A stretch of DNA of 64,000 bases from Gordonia pseudamarae (GTDB taxonomy: Bacteria; Actinomycetota; Actinomycetes; Mycobacteriales; Mycobacteriaceae), in NCBI RefSeq assembly GCF_025273675.1, contig NZ_CP045809.1:4340001-4404000 (forward strand). The letters run 5' to 3'. Of this stretch, positions 18,455 through 28,663 are shown piece after piece. The position numbers and the translations under genes were made by a program. Within the stretch, counting starts at the first letter, position 1. Each line of letters starts with the position of its first letter. The notes below the pieces were generated by a model. It saw only the letters and a program-made list of their open reading frames with translations. It made no database searches and was not told the DNA's origin.

Positions 18455-19439
18455 TCGAGAGTCGACCTCGCCTGCGGTTCGCTCGCTACCTGGAGTACTG
18501 ACCCGCTACCTGATCAGCCGGATCGCAGCGACGGCCGCCATGCTCCTTCTGCTTTCGGTGATCGTCTTCATCGGAGTTGATCTGCTTCCCGGTGATCCGG
18601 TCTCCGTTCGCGAAGGTCGACTGGGCCCCGAGCGGGCAGCTGAGCTCAGGTCCCAGATGGGACTTGACCGGCCAGTACTCGACCGATACATAGACTGGCT
18701 CACCGGCATCCTCAAGGGAGACCTGGGAACATCGGCGACCGGAGTGCGGGTTGCCGATCTGCTGGGGCATCGTCTCGCGAACACTGCCATCCTGGTGGGA
18801 ATCGTCGGAATCGTGGCGGTACCGGTGTCGCTGGCGCTCGGACTCTGGCTCGGATGGCGCCGCGGCAGTGTCGCCGATACCGCGGCATCGGCGATCATCG
18901 TCGGCGTGCAGTCGATTCCCGACTTCATCTGGGCAGGACTGTGGGTGCTGATCTTCGCCCTGACGCTGGGATGGTTGCCCGCGCTGTCCCTCGTGCCGCC
19001 CGGTGAGAGTCCGCTCGCGCAGCCGGAGGTGCTGGTGCTGCCGGTCGTCACTCTCGGTGCCACCGCCGTGGTCTACGCTACCCGGGTCATTCGCGCCGCC
19101 GCCGCCACGTCATATCTGTCTGATCACGCAGAGTTTTTGCAGCTCAACGGTTTCAGCATACTATCGGTGACGAGGCTCGCGGTGCTGCCCACGGTGGTAC
19201 CGGCGGCCGTGCAGGTGTGGGTCGTCTCATTGACCACGCTGCTGGGCGGAACCGTGATGGTGGAAGGCGTATTCGGATACCCCGGAATAGGCGAGGCTCT
19301 GATCAATGCGGTATCGGGGGGCGACCTGCCTGTAGCACAGACATTCGCTCTGCTGCTGGCGACCATCGCGGCGACCGCTCTGCTGGTCACCGACACGGCC
19401 GGCATGGTCGTCCGGCATCGGACCGGAAGGCAACGATGA
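18444..19439 (+). CDS. OppB/NikB-type permease
   Basis: This 331-residue inner-membrane protein has the N-terminal LLPGDP motif of DppB/NikB permeases, a QMGLDRPV loop, and the EAA-type loop ending YPGIGEALI. It has about six membrane spans. The suggested start is a TTG at 18444 overlapping the lipoprotein gene by 11 nt; a downstream GTG (about codon 18) is an alternative. It pairs with the next permease. Confidence 0.85.
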   Translation: MFTDRESTSPAVRSLPGVLTRYLISRIAATAAMLLLLSVIVFIGVDLLPGDPVSVREGRLGPERAAELRSQMGLDRPVLDRYIDWLTGILKGDLGTSATGVRVADLLGHRLANTAILVGIVGIVAVPVSLALGLWLGWRRGSVADTAASAIIVGVQSIPDFIWAGLWVLIFALTLGWLPALSLVPPGESPLAQPEVLVLPVVTLGATAVVYATRVIRAAAATSYLSDHAEFLQLNGFSILSVTRLAVLPTVVPAAVQVWVVSLTTLLGGTVMVEGVFGYPGIGEALINAVSGGDLPVAQTFALLLATIAATALLVTDTAGMVVRHRTGRQR

Positions 19440-20335
19440 CGTCGAAAACGACGGCCCGCAATGCGATGTCACCAACAGGTCCGCCCAGCGCGGCCGGGCC
19501 CCCGTCGGAGCTATCGCCGAACGCGGCACGGAAGCCGATACTCCGGGTAGCCCGGTTGCTGCCGGTCCTCATCGTCCTCGCGATCACCGTGATGGCGATG
19601 ATCGGACCACTCCTTGCACCTTTCGATCCCGCCGAGTCCGTGGCCGCGCCGTTTCAGGGCGCCACATCGTCACACTGGTTCGGAACGGACCAGCTCGGGC
19701 GGGACGTGTTCTCCCGGGTGCTCTGCGGCGGTCGATCCTTGATCGGCACCGCAGCGATCGGCACCCTCCTCGCGGTCACACTGGGTGCGGTGATCGGCGT
19801 GGGCTCAGTCATCGTCGGGATGCATCGCCGGGCCCTCGGCTATCTGCTCACTCGCCCTACCGATGCGCTGGCAGTCCTCCCGCCGCTGATCACCTCGATC
19901 GTGATCCTCACCGCGGTGCCGACCCGCACCGGTATTGTCATCGCGGTGGTCGCCGGGTCCACTCCACTCTCGGCACGGGTCTTCGCCGAACTCGCCCGGC
20001 CGATCACCTACCGCGTACACGTGGAGGCGGCCCTCGCCCGGGGTGAACGCCTACCGTGGATGTTCGGCCGTGAGTTCGCCCCGCTACTGATCCTACCGTT
20101 CTTCGCCGATTTCGGCGTTCGCTTCACCGGGGCGATATACCTCGTGGCGGCGGCCGGTGTTCTGGGTATTCATTCCGGTGACGACGACTGGGCCACGCAA
20201 GTGGCTACCTCACTCAGTACCGCGGATCTGGCGCCGCTGACGCTGCTCGCACCGTTGCTGTGTATCGCGGTGCTATGTGTGGCGGTCAATCTGGCGGCCG
20301 ACTCGGCCCTCGACCGTGGTCAGGAGACGGCGTGA
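19436..20335 (+). CDS. OppC/NikC-type permease
   Basis: This 299-residue permease has an unusually long, Ala/Pro-rich cytoplasmic N-terminus (about 40 residues), then the typical [18 protein letters not shown] and permease-loop motifs of DppC/NikC. The ATG at 19436 sits in an ATGA overlap with the preceding stop. It forms the heterodimeric channel with the OppB-like protein. Confidence 0.87.
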   Translation: MTSKTTARNAMSPTGPPSAAGPPSELSPNAARKPILRVARLLPVLIVLAITVMAMIGPLLAPFDPAESVAAPFQGATSSHWFGTDQLGRDVFSRVLCGGRSLIGTAAIGTLLAVTLGAVIGVGSVIVGMHRRALGYLLTRPTDALAVLPPLITSIVILTAVPTRTGIVIAVVAGSTPLSARVFAELARPITYRVHVEAALARGERLPWMFGREFAPLLILPFFADFGVRFTGAIYLVAAAGVLGIHSGDDDWATQVATSLSTADLAPLTLLAPLLCIAVLCVAVNLAADSALDRGQETA

Positions 20336-21834
20336 CACCGCTCATCGACGTGTCCGGATTGACGGTGCGGAGCCGGGAGGGCGTCGTCCTCGACGATGTG
20401 ACACTCCGGGTCGGACCCGCCGAATCCCTTGCGATACTCGGGGAATCCGGTTCGGGTAAGACAACTCTCGGACTCGCGCTGCTGGGGCACGTCCGGCCCG
20501 GACTCAGCGTCGCCAGAGGTTGCGTGCGAATCAACGGCACCACGATGATCGGTATCCCGGCCTCCGCCGGTTCGGCCGCCGATCTGCGAGGCCGCCAGAT
20601 CGCCTACCTTGGGCAAGATCCCTCGGCCGTGCTGCCCCCCGGCCGCCGTATCGGCCACGTACTGGACGCGATCGGCGCCGATGCCGACACTCTCGAACGG
20701 GTCGGGCTGCCGGGCGAGTTCCTCTCGCGCACAGCCGAACAGCTCTCGGGTGGACAATTGCAGCGGGCAGGGCTGGCGATCGCGGTGGCCCGGCGTCCCC
20801 GAATCCTGATACTCGACGAGCCGACCTCGGCGCTGGACCCGGATGCAATTGCCGATGTGCGCGCGGAACTTCAGCGCCTGCGCGAAGACGGGACGTCGCT
20901 GGTCTGGATCACCCACGACCTGCGCTCGACCACGGGCATCGTCGACTCCGTGGTCGCGGTCGATGCGGGCAGGCTCACCACCTGGTCCCCGACCTCGACC
21001 CCAAGAACGGGGATCGTCCGAGTCTCGCGGCACGTAGATTCCCCACCAGTCCTGCGCGGATCGTTCACGCTCCCGTACGGACCGCACCAGGGCGAGAAAG
21101 TGGACGTGTCGGTACGACCGGGCGAATGCGTCGCCGTCTCCGGAGCCTCCGGAGCCGGTAAGTCGACGGTATTGCGAGGAGTGGCGGGGCTGGCAGGCGG
21201 AGCGCCCGGGGAGGTCAGGCTCGGCGATCGTCCGCTCCACCGTTCCCTCGTCCGCCGCTCACGCCGCGACCGCCTGTCGGTTCAGCTCGTGCCGCAGAAC
21301 ACCCTCGACGCATTGCATCCCCTCCAGCGGGCCGGGCTCGCCGTCGAACGCGTGCTGCGGATGCGCAAGGTGCCGCGTGCCCAGGTAGCCGGGCAGGCCG
21401 CCGAGTTGTTCGCGAAAGTGGGTCTGGCCCAGGAGCTTCTCACACGCATGCCGAACGAGCTATCCGGCGGCCAACGGCAGCGCGTCGCGATCGCCCGAGC
21501 ACTCGCCGCCGAACCCGAGGTCCTGCTGTGCGATGAGGTGACATCGGCACTCGACAGCGAGTCGGCCACCGCGATCGTGACGTTGCTCGACGATTTGCTG
21601 GCCGAGGGATCGGTCGGGATCATCCTGGTCGCACACGACCGCGCGGTTGTCGATCGATTGGCGGCGCGGGAGATCAGGATCGGCCATTCGCGTGATCTCG
21701 CACCCGGTCCGGCGCAGCGACCACGCGCTGATCTGTACGACACGTCGTCCGACGACGGGACCAAAGCAGCCGCACACAAGATGCCGGAGAACGAGGTACC
21801 CGACGGCGAGATGGCCGGGAGCGACACCGCGTGA
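20332..21834 (+). CDS. fused OppD-OppF ATPase
   Basis: This 500-residue protein contains two complete ABC ATPase domains in one chain. Domain 1 has Walker [10 protein letters not shown], signature LSGGQLQR and ILDEP. Domain 2 has Walker [10 protein letters not shown], signature LSGGQRQR and LLCDEV. Peptide and nickel importers usually encode these as separate DppD and DppF proteins; fusion fixes their ratio. The GTG at 20332 overlaps the previous stop (GTGA). The C-terminus after the second domain is a short hydrophilic tail. Confidence 0.87.
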   Translation: MTPLIDVSGLTVRSREGVVLDDVTLRVGPAESLAILGESGSGKTTLGLALLGHVRPGLSVARGCVRINGTTMIGIPASAGSAADLRGRQIAYLGQDPSAVLPPGRRIGHVLDAIGADADTLERVGLPGEFLSRTAEQLSGGQLQRAGLAIAVARRPRILILDEPTSALDPDAIADVRAELQRLREDGTSLVWITHDLRSTTGIVDSVVAVDAGRLTTWSPTSTPRTGIVRVSRHVDSPPVLRGSFTLPYGPHQGEKVDVSVRPGECVAVSGASGAGKSTVLRGVAGLAGGAPGEVRLGDRPLHRSLVRRSRRDRLSVQLVPQNTLDALHPLQRAGLAVERVLRMRKVPRAQVAGQAAELFAKVGLAQELLTRMPNELSGGQRQRVAIARALAAEPEVLLCDEVTSALDSESATAIVTLLDDLLAEGSVGIILVAHDRAVVDRLAAREIRIGHSRDLAPGPAQRPRADLYDTSSDDGTKAAAHKMPENEVPDGEMAGSDTA

Positions 21835-22802
21835 ACGGCGGCCATGGGGGCGGTCCGGCGCCTACCCGTAGAGCCCTGTGGGCCGCCGTGACGGCAGTAG
21901 CAGTCGCGTTGATCGCGACCTGGGGACCGGGTGGCCGGGGTCCGGCGCTCGCGGACCCCACTCCGGCCGCCGGGGCCACGGCGCTGCCACCGGACAGCTT
22001 CGTCGGCATTCCGTCGGGCACCAACCGTTTTCGTAATCCGCGGACCGCGCATCCACGGCCGGTAATTCTCGTACATGGTACGTTTCTTTCGGCCGCCGAT
22101 CTGGGGTATCTCGCCGGTCGGCTTAGCCGCGCGGGCTTCTCTGTGTTCACCTTCAACTACGGGCGTGATACCGGGTCGGTCGCCGGGTCGCTGCCCGGCG
22201 TCTACGGCACCGCACCGCTGACCACATCGACGAGGCAGTTGCACACCTTCGTCGACCTCGTCCGCAGCCGCACCGGCTCGACCCTGGTCGACCTGGTCGG
22301 GCACTCGCAGGGCGGGCTGCTGATCCGGCGCTACCTCCACGAGTGCGGTGGCGGCGCTATCCGCCGCGTCGTGACACTGGCCGCACCGCACCACGGCACG
22401 ACGCTACACGGCCTGACAGTGCTCGCCGAGGCTCAGAAGCTATTCCCGCAACCGATGCGGGCGATCCGCGACGTCGAAACAGCCGTCCTGGGCAACGCGG
22501 CCATGGATCAACTGGCCGGATCCGCACTTCTCCGCGATACCGATCGCGGTGGCGAAACCGTCGACGGAGTCGACTACACCGCGATTATCACCCGTCACGA
22601 TCTCGTGGTGACACCACCGGAATCGGGATTCCTGACCGGATCGTCGGTCCGCAATCTGGCGGTTCAGGACCGCTTTCCCGCCAATCGGGTCGGTCATCTG
22701 GGCATGACTCACGATTCCGCGGTGGCGAATCTGGTCATCGACGCCCTCGGCTCGTCGGCCTCGGACCGAACCGATCTCCGAACCGCTCAGAAGTTTCCGT
22801 GA
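21831..22802 (+). CDS. secreted lipase/alpha-beta hydrolase
   Basis: This 323-residue protein has an N-terminal signal peptide (hydrophobic run near residues 15-35, then an Ala-Leu-Ala cleavage context) and an alpha/beta hydrolase domain with an HG oxyanion region ([10 protein letters not shown]) and the nucleophile elbow GHSQGG. It resembles actinobacterial class 2/EstB-type lipases. Its GTG start overlaps the ATPase stop by 4 nt, so it is transcribed with the importer. A role in hydrolysing an ester-bearing metallophore is possible but speculative. Confidence 0.8.
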   Translation: MNGGHGGGPAPTRRALWAAVTAVAVALIATWGPGGRGPALADPTPAAGATALPPDSFVGIPSGTNRFRNPRTAHPRPVILVHGTFLSAADLGYLAGRLSRAGFSVFTFNYGRDTGSVAGSLPGVYGTAPLTTSTRQLHTFVDLVRSRTGSTLVDLVGHSQGGLLIRRYLHECGGGAIRRVVTLAAPHHGTTLHGLTVLAEAQKLFPQPMRAIRDVETAVLGNAAMDQLAGSALLRDTDRGGETVDGVDYTAIITRHDLVVTPPESGFLTGSSVRNLAVQDRFPANRVGHLGMTHDSAVANLVIDALGSSASDRTDLRTAQKFP

Positions 22803-22946
22803 ACGCCAATCGGATCCAGTAGGAATTCAAGGAAATGGTTAAGCGCGAACTGATGCGCTCACCACTACCGATGCGCTCGGGTTACTCCGCTCGCGAGGAA
22901 CCGAGCAGATGTCCACCGCAGCAGCCCATCGCGCTATCGACCCGAG

Positions 22947-23555
22947 CTATCCCGACAGGTAGGCGGTGACCGAGCCTATGAGGCCGGCGCGGGCGTCGTC
23001 GAGGTTGCTGTATGTCCCCAGAACACGCTCGGAGGTGAGACCGCGTAGAGCCGCCGGCAGCAGGGCCGCAACCTGGCGGACGCGTACCGGGTCGACACCG
23101 AGGTCGGCGAAGGCACGCGCGCAGGCCGCATCCCAACCGGGTTTCCAGGAAGCCAGTTCGGCTGCGGTGAGCGGGTAGTCGCGTTCGAGTTCGGCCTGTT
23201 CACGGGGCAGTGCGGCCCGCAGCGTTTCGATGGCCAGGGCCTCGGGGGTGCCCAGGCCGCTCACCATGCCGTCGACGAGGGCGGTGACCCGGTCGGCGAC
23301 CGTGCCGCCGACTTTGTCGGTCGCGGGCAGATCGCCGCGGCGCTGGGCGGTGTGCCGCAGTACCGCGGCCCACAGCCCGTCGATGTCGCCGAACTGGTAT
23401 TTGATAGCCCCCCAGGTCACGCCCACCTCACGGGCGATCCGGTTGCCCGACACCGCCGCCGGATCACCGGTGGCCAGCGACGATATCGCGACCTCGATCA
23501 TCGTCTCGCGGGTGGCCACACCACGCTTGTTCGCTCGCCGTGTGGGCTCGGTCAT
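22947..23555 (-). CDS. TetR-family regulator
   Basis: This 202-residue protein has a TetR helix-turn-helix near the N-terminus (TRETMIEVAIS ... NRIAREVGVTWGAIKYQFG) and a ligand-binding C-terminal half. It is divergent from the Rieske oxygenase gene, and a strong palindrome lies in the spacer, so it most likely represses that catabolic gene and itself until an aromatic or steroid ligand binds. The ATG at 23555 is preferred; an earlier in-frame start at 23582 exists. Confidence 0.83.
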   Translation of the reverse strand: MTEPTRRANKRGVATRETMIEVAISSLATGDPAAVSGNRIAREVGVTWGAIKYQFGDIDGLWAAVLRHTAQRRGDLPATDKVGGTVADRVTALVDGMVSGLGTPEALAIETLRAALPREQAELERDYPLTAAELASWKPGWDAACARAFADLGVDPVRVRQVAALLPAALRGLTSERVLGTYSNLDDARAGLIGSVTAYLSG

Positions 23556-23599
23556 GTGCGCGATCCTAGTGTCGGCGACCATCTGACGACCAGTTTCAC

Positions 23600-23632
23600 A
23601 GAACCCTCTTGTCTTCTTTCAAAGAGGGTTCT
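23600..23632. promoter_or_regulatory. palindromic operator between tetR and the Rieske oxygenase gene
   Basis: AGAACCCTCTT (23600-23610) and its exact reverse complement AAGAGGGTTCT (23622-23632) are separated by 11 bp. The palindrome lies midway between the divergent start codons and is the obvious binding site for the adjacent TetR protein. Confidence 0.75.
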
Positions 23633-23679
23633 ATGTTCGGTGGTGTTACTGCCGTCACAGCTTCGTCGGAGGATCAACC

Positions 23680-24741
23680 ATGGCACCGCCACCCCTGTCG
23701 ATGGAACCGACCGGGTGGTTCCAGGTCGCCTGGTCACCCGAGATCGGCGTCGGCGCCGTGCACACGATGAAGTATTTCGGCCGCGAGATGGTGGCCTGGC
23801 GCTCGGCGTCGGGCCGCATCTCCGTATTCGACGCCTACTGCGAGCACCTCGGCGCCCACCTCGGGTACGGCGGACACGTCGTCGGCGAGAACCTCGCCTG
23901 CCCGTTCCACGGTTGGGAATGGAATACCGAGGGCCGCAATGTGTGCGTGCCCTACGAGGAGCATCCCAACAAGGGGCGCCGGATTCGCAGCTACCCGACG
24001 GTGGAACGCAATGAAGCCGTGTGGATCTGGTACGACACGAAGGGCCGCGAGCCGTATTTCGACGTACCGGATATCTTCGCCGACTTTCCCGACGACAAGA
24101 CCGCCGACGACTACTACCCGCCGGTACCGGCGGCCACCCTCTACTGCCCCGGCCTGGAATTGCATCCGCAGTACGTGATGGAGAACGGCGTCGACTTCGC
24201 ACACTTCAAGTTCGTGCACGGCACCCCGTTCATGCCCGAGTTCACCCGCCACGACTTTTCCGGGCCGATCTCCTATGTCGACTTCACCATCGCCTTCGAG
24301 GAGGGCGCGACCCTCGAAGGCGCCGCCAGCGGAGTCGAATCCATCAACGCGGGCCTGGGCTGCGCCGTCACCCGCAGCTGGGGCATGGTCGACAACCGCA
24401 CCATGCCCGCCGTCACCCCCGTCGACGACAAGACGTCCGACGTCCGGTTCACCGTCTGGATCGGCCGCAAACGCGGCGAGGAAAACACCCCGGACATCAC
24501 CGGGTTCGGAAAGACAATGGCCGGCTTCGTGATCGAACAATTCGAGGCCGATATTCATATCTGGTCCCACCAGCGCTACTCCGATCCACCCGCACTCTCC
24601 CGGTCCGAGGCACAAGGATTCCGCGCGATCCGCAAGTGGGCCAACCAGTTCTACCCGACGCCCGACGGCCCGGACGAGCTCGTCACCATTTCGCGCGGTG
24701 AGCTCGACGACCTCCGCAAGGCCGCGGGCCTGGCGATCTGA
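23680..24741 (+). CDS. Rieske non-heme iron oxygenase (KshA-like)
   Basis: This 353-residue terminal oxygenase has a Rieske [2Fe-2S] site with CEH (about residue 48) and CPFHGW (about 67-72), and a mononuclear-iron region ENGVDFAHFKFVHG. Length and motifs fit KshA, the oxygenase component of 3-ketosteroid 9-alpha-hydroxylase, and related aryl hydroxylases. No reductase (KshB) is encoded nearby. The GGAGG site before 23680 supports the start. Nearby cholesterol-oxidase-like genes favour a sterol or terpenoid role, but the substrate is inferred. Confidence 0.82.
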   Translation: MAPPPLSMEPTGWFQVAWSPEIGVGAVHTMKYFGREMVAWRSASGRISVFDAYCEHLGAHLGYGGHVVGENLACPFHGWEWNTEGRNVCVPYEEHPNKGRRIRSYPTVERNEAVWIWYDTKGREPYFDVPDIFADFPDDKTADDYYPPVPAATLYCPGLELHPQYVMENGVDFAHFKFVHGTPFMPEFTRHDFSGPISYVDFTIAFEEGATLEGAASGVESINAGLGCAVTRSWGMVDNRTMPAVTPVDDKTSDVRFTVWIGRKRGEENTPDITGFGKTMAGFVIEQFEADIHIWSHQRYSDPPALSRSEAQGFRAIRKWANQFYPTPDGPDELVTISRGELDDLRKAAGLAI

Positions 24742-24800
24742 CAGCAGATTTCATCCCGACAGGACGCCGGCATCAATCCAGCCCTTGCGAAAGGATCACT

Positions 24801-25886
24801 ATGACCTCCCCCGCGAAGACCCGGGTTTTCCAAGTTGCCACCGGAAACCTCGGCACCGAGACCATCGGCCGCATCCAACGCCATCCCGACCTCGAACTTG
24901 TCGGTCTGCACTGCTATTCGGCCGACAAGATCGGCCGCGATGCCGGTGAGATCGTCGGCATCGACCCCATCGGGGTCATCGCCACCGGCACCGTCGAGGA
25001 GATCATCGCCGCCACACCGGATGTGCTCACCTTCCACGGCGTGTTCCCCGACGAGGACCTGTACGTCACCGTCCTGGAAGCCGGCATCAATGTGGCCACC
25101 ACCGCCGACTGGATCACCGGCTATCACCGCGACACCAACCACCCGCATCCGTCGGGCCGCAAGGTGTCCGAGCTGATCGCCGAGGCCTGCGAGCGAGGCG
25201 GTGCCACCTTCTACGGTTCGGGTATGAACCCCGGCCTCAACCAGATTCTCGGCATCGTGCACACCGCCGATGTCGCTGAGATCGAACACATCTCGGTCAC
25301 CGAATCGGTCGACGTGTCGTGCCATCATTCGGTGGACACCTGGAAGGCGGTCGGCTACGGTCGTCCCGTCGACGACCCCACGATCCCCGACTCGCTGTAC
25401 AAGTACACCGCAGTGTTCGCCGACTCGGTGTACCTGCTGGCCGACGCATTCGGACTGGAACTCGACGAGGTGCGCTTCACCTACGAATTGGGTGCCTGCA
25501 CAAAGGATGTCGATCTTGGCTGGTATCAGCTGCCCAAGGGATCACTCGGCGGCAACTACATCAGTTATCAGGGCGTCGTCGACGGCGTGACGCGCATCGA
25601 GTCGAACCTCGAATGGCAGATGACCCCGCACACCGATCCGTCGTGGGATATCAAGGGCTGCTACATCACCCAGATCACCGGCGACCCGATGGTCTACAGC
25701 AAACACATGATTTTCCCGCCCAAGGGCATGGATCTGTCGAACGCGGACAACTTCGCGAAGATCGGCATGACCGTCACCGGTATGCCGCTGCTCAACTCGC
25801 TGCGATCGGTGGTCGCCGCCCCACCGGGCATCATCACCAGCAACGACCTGCCGCTGCGCGCGTTCGCGGGACGATTCAAGAACTGA
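24801..25886 (+). CDS. DHDPR-like NAD(P)-dependent oxidoreductase
   Basis: This 361-residue protein has an N-terminal dinucleotide-binding segment (VFQVATGNLGTETI) and matches the actinobacterial family annotated as dihydrodipicolinate-reductase-like or NAD(P)H-dependent amine dehydrogenase. It is longer than true DapB (about 250), and the DapB catalytic pattern is not evident. It follows the Rieske gene by 60 nt with an AAAGGA site upstream and is probably in the same operon. Such genes often sit in steroid or terpenoid catabolic clusters. The reaction is not known. Confidence 0.7.
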   Translation: MTSPAKTRVFQVATGNLGTETIGRIQRHPDLELVGLHCYSADKIGRDAGEIVGIDPIGVIATGTVEEIIAATPDVLTFHGVFPDEDLYVTVLEAGINVATTADWITGYHRDTNHPHPSGRKVSELIAEACERGGATFYGSGMNPGLNQILGIVHTADVAEIEHISVTESVDVSCHHSVDTWKAVGYGRPVDDPTIPDSLYKYTAVFADSVYLLADAFGLELDEVRFTYELGACTKDVDLGWYQLPKGSLGGNYISYQGVVDGVTRIESNLEWQMTPHTDPSWDIKGCYITQITGDPMVYSKHMIFPPKGMDLSNADNFAKIGMTVTGMPLLNSLRSVVAAPPGIITSNDLPLRAFAGRFKN

Positions 25887-25931
25887 GCAGGGCCTCACGA
25901 ACTGAGCAGGGCCGTCGGGCAAGATGGTCCG

Positions 25932-26933
25932 ATGGACCCCGACAGCTCCATCGTCCCCTACAGCGCCATCCGCATCGTCGACGCCTCGTCCGACCCCAGG
26001 ACCCCGGACGAGGTGACACCGGACGAGGCGACCTCGCTCGGCGTGCCGATCGTGGCCGTCGCCGACGACCTCACCGCCCCCGGCACCCGGTTCTGGCTCG
26101 ACCGGGCCACTGTCACGCTCACCACGGCCACCACCGATGACCGGCGCGCGGTAACCGTTGCCGATCCCCGCACGGCGGCCCGCGAGATCGCCCGCCGGGT
26201 CACCGACTCCCCCATCACGGCGGCCACCTGTGACGACGTCCTGCGCGCCGTCGACCCGGCCGCCGACCTGCGTCCCGCGCTCATCGTCGAATCCCTGGCC
26301 TATTCGACCCTGCAGGCCGGCCCCGAGTTCGCCCGGTGGCTGGCCTCCCGCGGTCCGTCGACGCCCAGGGCCGACGAGACCACGCCCCTGCTCTATCACC
26401 GCGACGGCGACACCCTGCACATCGAGTTCCATCGCCCTCGCCGGCACAACGCGTTCAACGACGGAATGCGGGCACTGCTCATCGAAGCACTGAATCTGGC
26501 ACATCTGGATCCGACGATCACCGCCGTCGAGATCTCGGGTGCGGGTAAATCCTTTTGCAGCGGAGGCGACCTCGCCGACTTCGGCGGTTTCGACGACCCG
26601 GCGTCGGCGCATCTGGCCCGCACCCGGCACTCCCCCGCCCTCGGTCTGTTCCAGCTCGAACAACGCCTGGGCACCGCGCTGCGCGTCCGCATCCACGGGC
26701 AGGTACTCGGCAGCGGACTGGAGATGGCCGCCTTCTGCGGTACCGTCCGCGCACACCCCGACACGGTGCTCGGGCTCCCCGAACTGTCGGTCGGACTTGT
26801 CCCGGGCGCGGGTGGAATGTTCAGCGTCCCAAGACGTATCGGCCGCCACCGCACCGCTTATCTGCTGCTCTCCGGCGAAACCATCGACGCCCCCACCGCG
26901 CACCGGTGGGGGCTGGTCGACGAGATCGGTTAG
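25932..26933 (+). CDS. enoyl-CoA hydratase/isomerase with an N-terminal extension
   Basis: This 333-residue crotonase has its core in about residues 155-333, with GKSFCSGGDLADF as the first oxyanion-hole segment and GLGLPELSVGLVPGAGG-like text, including the acidic residue of PELSVG. About 150 N-terminal residues precede the core and are not obviously homologous to a known domain. The ATG at 25932 gives the longest frame, and proline-rich coding bias supports the extension. A beta-oxidation role for the adjacent catabolic genes is inferred. Confidence 0.75.
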   Translation: MDPDSSIVPYSAIRIVDASSDPRTPDEVTPDEATSLGVPIVAVADDLTAPGTRFWLDRATVTLTTATTDDRRAVTVADPRTAAREIARRVTDSPITAATCDDVLRAVDPAADLRPALIVESLAYSTLQAGPEFARWLASRGPSTPRADETTPLLYHRDGDTLHIEFHRPRRHNAFNDGMRALLIEALNLAHLDPTITAVEISGAGKSFCSGGDLADFGGFDDPASAHLARTRHSPALGLFQLEQRLGTALRVRIHGQVLGSGLEMAAFCGTVRAHPDTVLGLPELSVGLVPGAGGMFSVPRRIGRHRTAYLLLSGETIDAPTAHRWGLVDEIG

Positions 26934-26955
26934 GTCCGAATACCTCCGGCCACAC

Positions 26956-28581
26956 TCAGATGAGGCTGCCCACGTCCTTGGCGACAATGTCGTCGAGGGC
27001 GCGTTCGGCGATGGCGGCGATGGTCATCGACGGGTTGCACGCCGCGGTGTTGCCGGGCATCAGCGCGCCGTCGAGCACGTAGAGACCCTTCTGGCCCTTG
27101 ACGCGGCCTTCGAGGTCGCACACCACACCCAGGTTGGCGCCGCCGAGCGGATGCCAGGTGTTGGGGACCACTGCTGCGCTGTCGAGCAGCAGATCGGACC
27201 GGGTGATCTTACGGATCGCCGGTTCGATGTAGCGGTGCTGGATGGAGGCATCGCCCTCGTGCGGCCAGCGCAACACCGCTTCGCCCGTGGCGGAGTCGAA
27301 GACAACCTTGCCCCGCCCCTTACTGACGCCGAAACCGACCAGCGTCGTCGCACCGACCGCCTCCGGCGCCACCGGCGGCATCGACGCCTGGATGAAGGTG
27401 AAGGCGTTTTTGGGATCGCTCCAGTTCTTGGAGCCATACACGACCGGCCCACCCTGTACAGGACCGAAACCGGAGGCGGGGCTGACCCAGGAATAGATGC
27501 GGTCGGCGTTGGTGCCCCACCCCCGGCCGACACCGTCGGGGAGGTCGGAGATGGCGCCGGTCGCCTTGGCCTTGACCAGCAGTTTGCTGGTGTTCACACT
27601 GCCCGCGGCCATGATCAGCGCCGGGGTGGTGAGGATCTTCTTCTCCACGGTGCGGCCGGTCTCGTCGGTGCGGTCGACGTGGACGGTCCACTTGCCGTCG
27701 GCGCGCCGCGCGATGGAGGTCACGGTGTGCTGGGTGGCCACCCGCACCCGCCCGGTCGCCTCGGCCCTGGCGATGTAGGTGACGTCGACGCTGTGCTTGC
27801 CGCCGTTGTTGACGCCGAGCGCACCGTCACCGTTGGTGTACGACGGCCGCATCTTGCCGTCGAGTTCGGCGAGCGCGTAGTTCCAGTCGATGGGCATCGG
27901 AATCTTGGCCAGCGGCAGACCAGCCCGCCGGACCCGCTTGGCGAATTCTCGGGCCACCTTGTAGTTGGCGGAGTTGATCAGCCTGTCGGGGGCGACGGCG
28001 ATCTTGAGCATCCGGGCGACCCGCGGGTAGTGCACGCGGTTCAACAACTGCCAGTCGAGTTGTTCGGGGAACCACTCGTTGAACACCGACTCCGCGGGCT
28101 GCAACGTCATGCCCTGATAGATCAGCGATCCCCCGCCGACGCCGGTCGGGCAGATCGCCATCATGTTGTCGCCCATCACCGTCTCGAGCAGGCCGACGTA
28201 CGGCTCGAAGGCGACGGGGCGTCCGAACAGGGTGGGTGCGGACCGATGCCACAGGATCCGCTTGTCGGGTGCCGATGCCCGCGGGAAGGTGTCGGAGTTG
28301 GGGCCGGCCGTCCAGCGGCGGCCGCGTTCGAGGACGAGTACGTCGACGCCCGCCTGTGCGAGCCGCAGCGCCGAGATACCGCCGCCGAATCCGGACCCGA
28401 TGACCACCACGCGATGCTCCTCGCGGGTGGTGCGGACACGAGAGGGCTTGCCGGCGGCGTGGGGCGCGGCGGAGGCTGATCCGACACTCGGGATGAACTG
28501 CGCCGCGGCGGCACCGGCACCGACTGCCGCAGCCCCCTTGATGAAGGTACGGCGGGATGAGGCTGACAGGGCTGAAGACAT
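26956..28581 (-). CDS. GMC-type flavin oxidase (cholesterol-oxidase-like), Tat-exported
   Basis: This 541-residue protein starts with a Tat signal (SSRRTFIKGAAAV, residues 8-20) and an Ala-rich hydrophobic stretch, followed by the FAD motif VVVIGSGFGGGISALRLA and a GMC/class I cholesterol oxidase body. The C-terminal NTWHPLGGANLG segment carries the catalytic histidine region of cholesterol oxidases. Expected activity is oxidation of a 3-beta-hydroxysteroid outside the membrane, producing peroxide. It ends convergently with the enoyl-CoA hydratase, 23 bp away. A close paralogue lies directly upstream. Confidence 0.83.
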   Translation of the reverse strand: MSSALSASSRRTFIKGAAAVGAGAAAAQFIPSVGSASAAPHAAGKPSRVRTTREEHRVVVIGSGFGGGISALRLAQAGVDVLVLERGRRWTAGPNSDTFPRASAPDKRILWHRSAPTLFGRPVAFEPYVGLLETVMGDNMMAICPTGVGGGSLIYQGMTLQPAESVFNEWFPEQLDWQLLNRVHYPRVARMLKIAVAPDRLINSANYKVAREFAKRVRRAGLPLAKIPMPIDWNYALAELDGKMRPSYTNGDGALGVNNGGKHSVDVTYIARAEATGRVRVATQHTVTSIARRADGKWTVHVDRTDETGRTVEKKILTTPALIMAAGSVNTSKLLVKAKATGAISDLPDGVGRGWGTNADRIYSWVSPASGFGPVQGGPVVYGSKNWSDPKNAFTFIQASMPPVAPEAVGATTLVGFGVSKGRGKVVFDSATGEAVLRWPHEGDASIQHRYIEPAIRKITRSDLLLDSAAVVPNTWHPLGGANLGVVCDLEGRVKGQKGLYVLDGALMPGNTAACNPSMTIAAIAERALDDIVAKDVGSLI

Positions 28582-28663
28582 GACGGTACTCCGGGGTCAG
28601 TTGGCCGAGACCCGGACGAGCGACGCACCCCGGATCGCACACAAGTGATGGAACTTATCCTAC

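Noticed and set aside
26539..28479. 646-aa plus-strand open frame
   Set aside because: It is antisense to the first GMC oxidase gene. High GC content leaves antisense frames open, and the translation is low-complexity.
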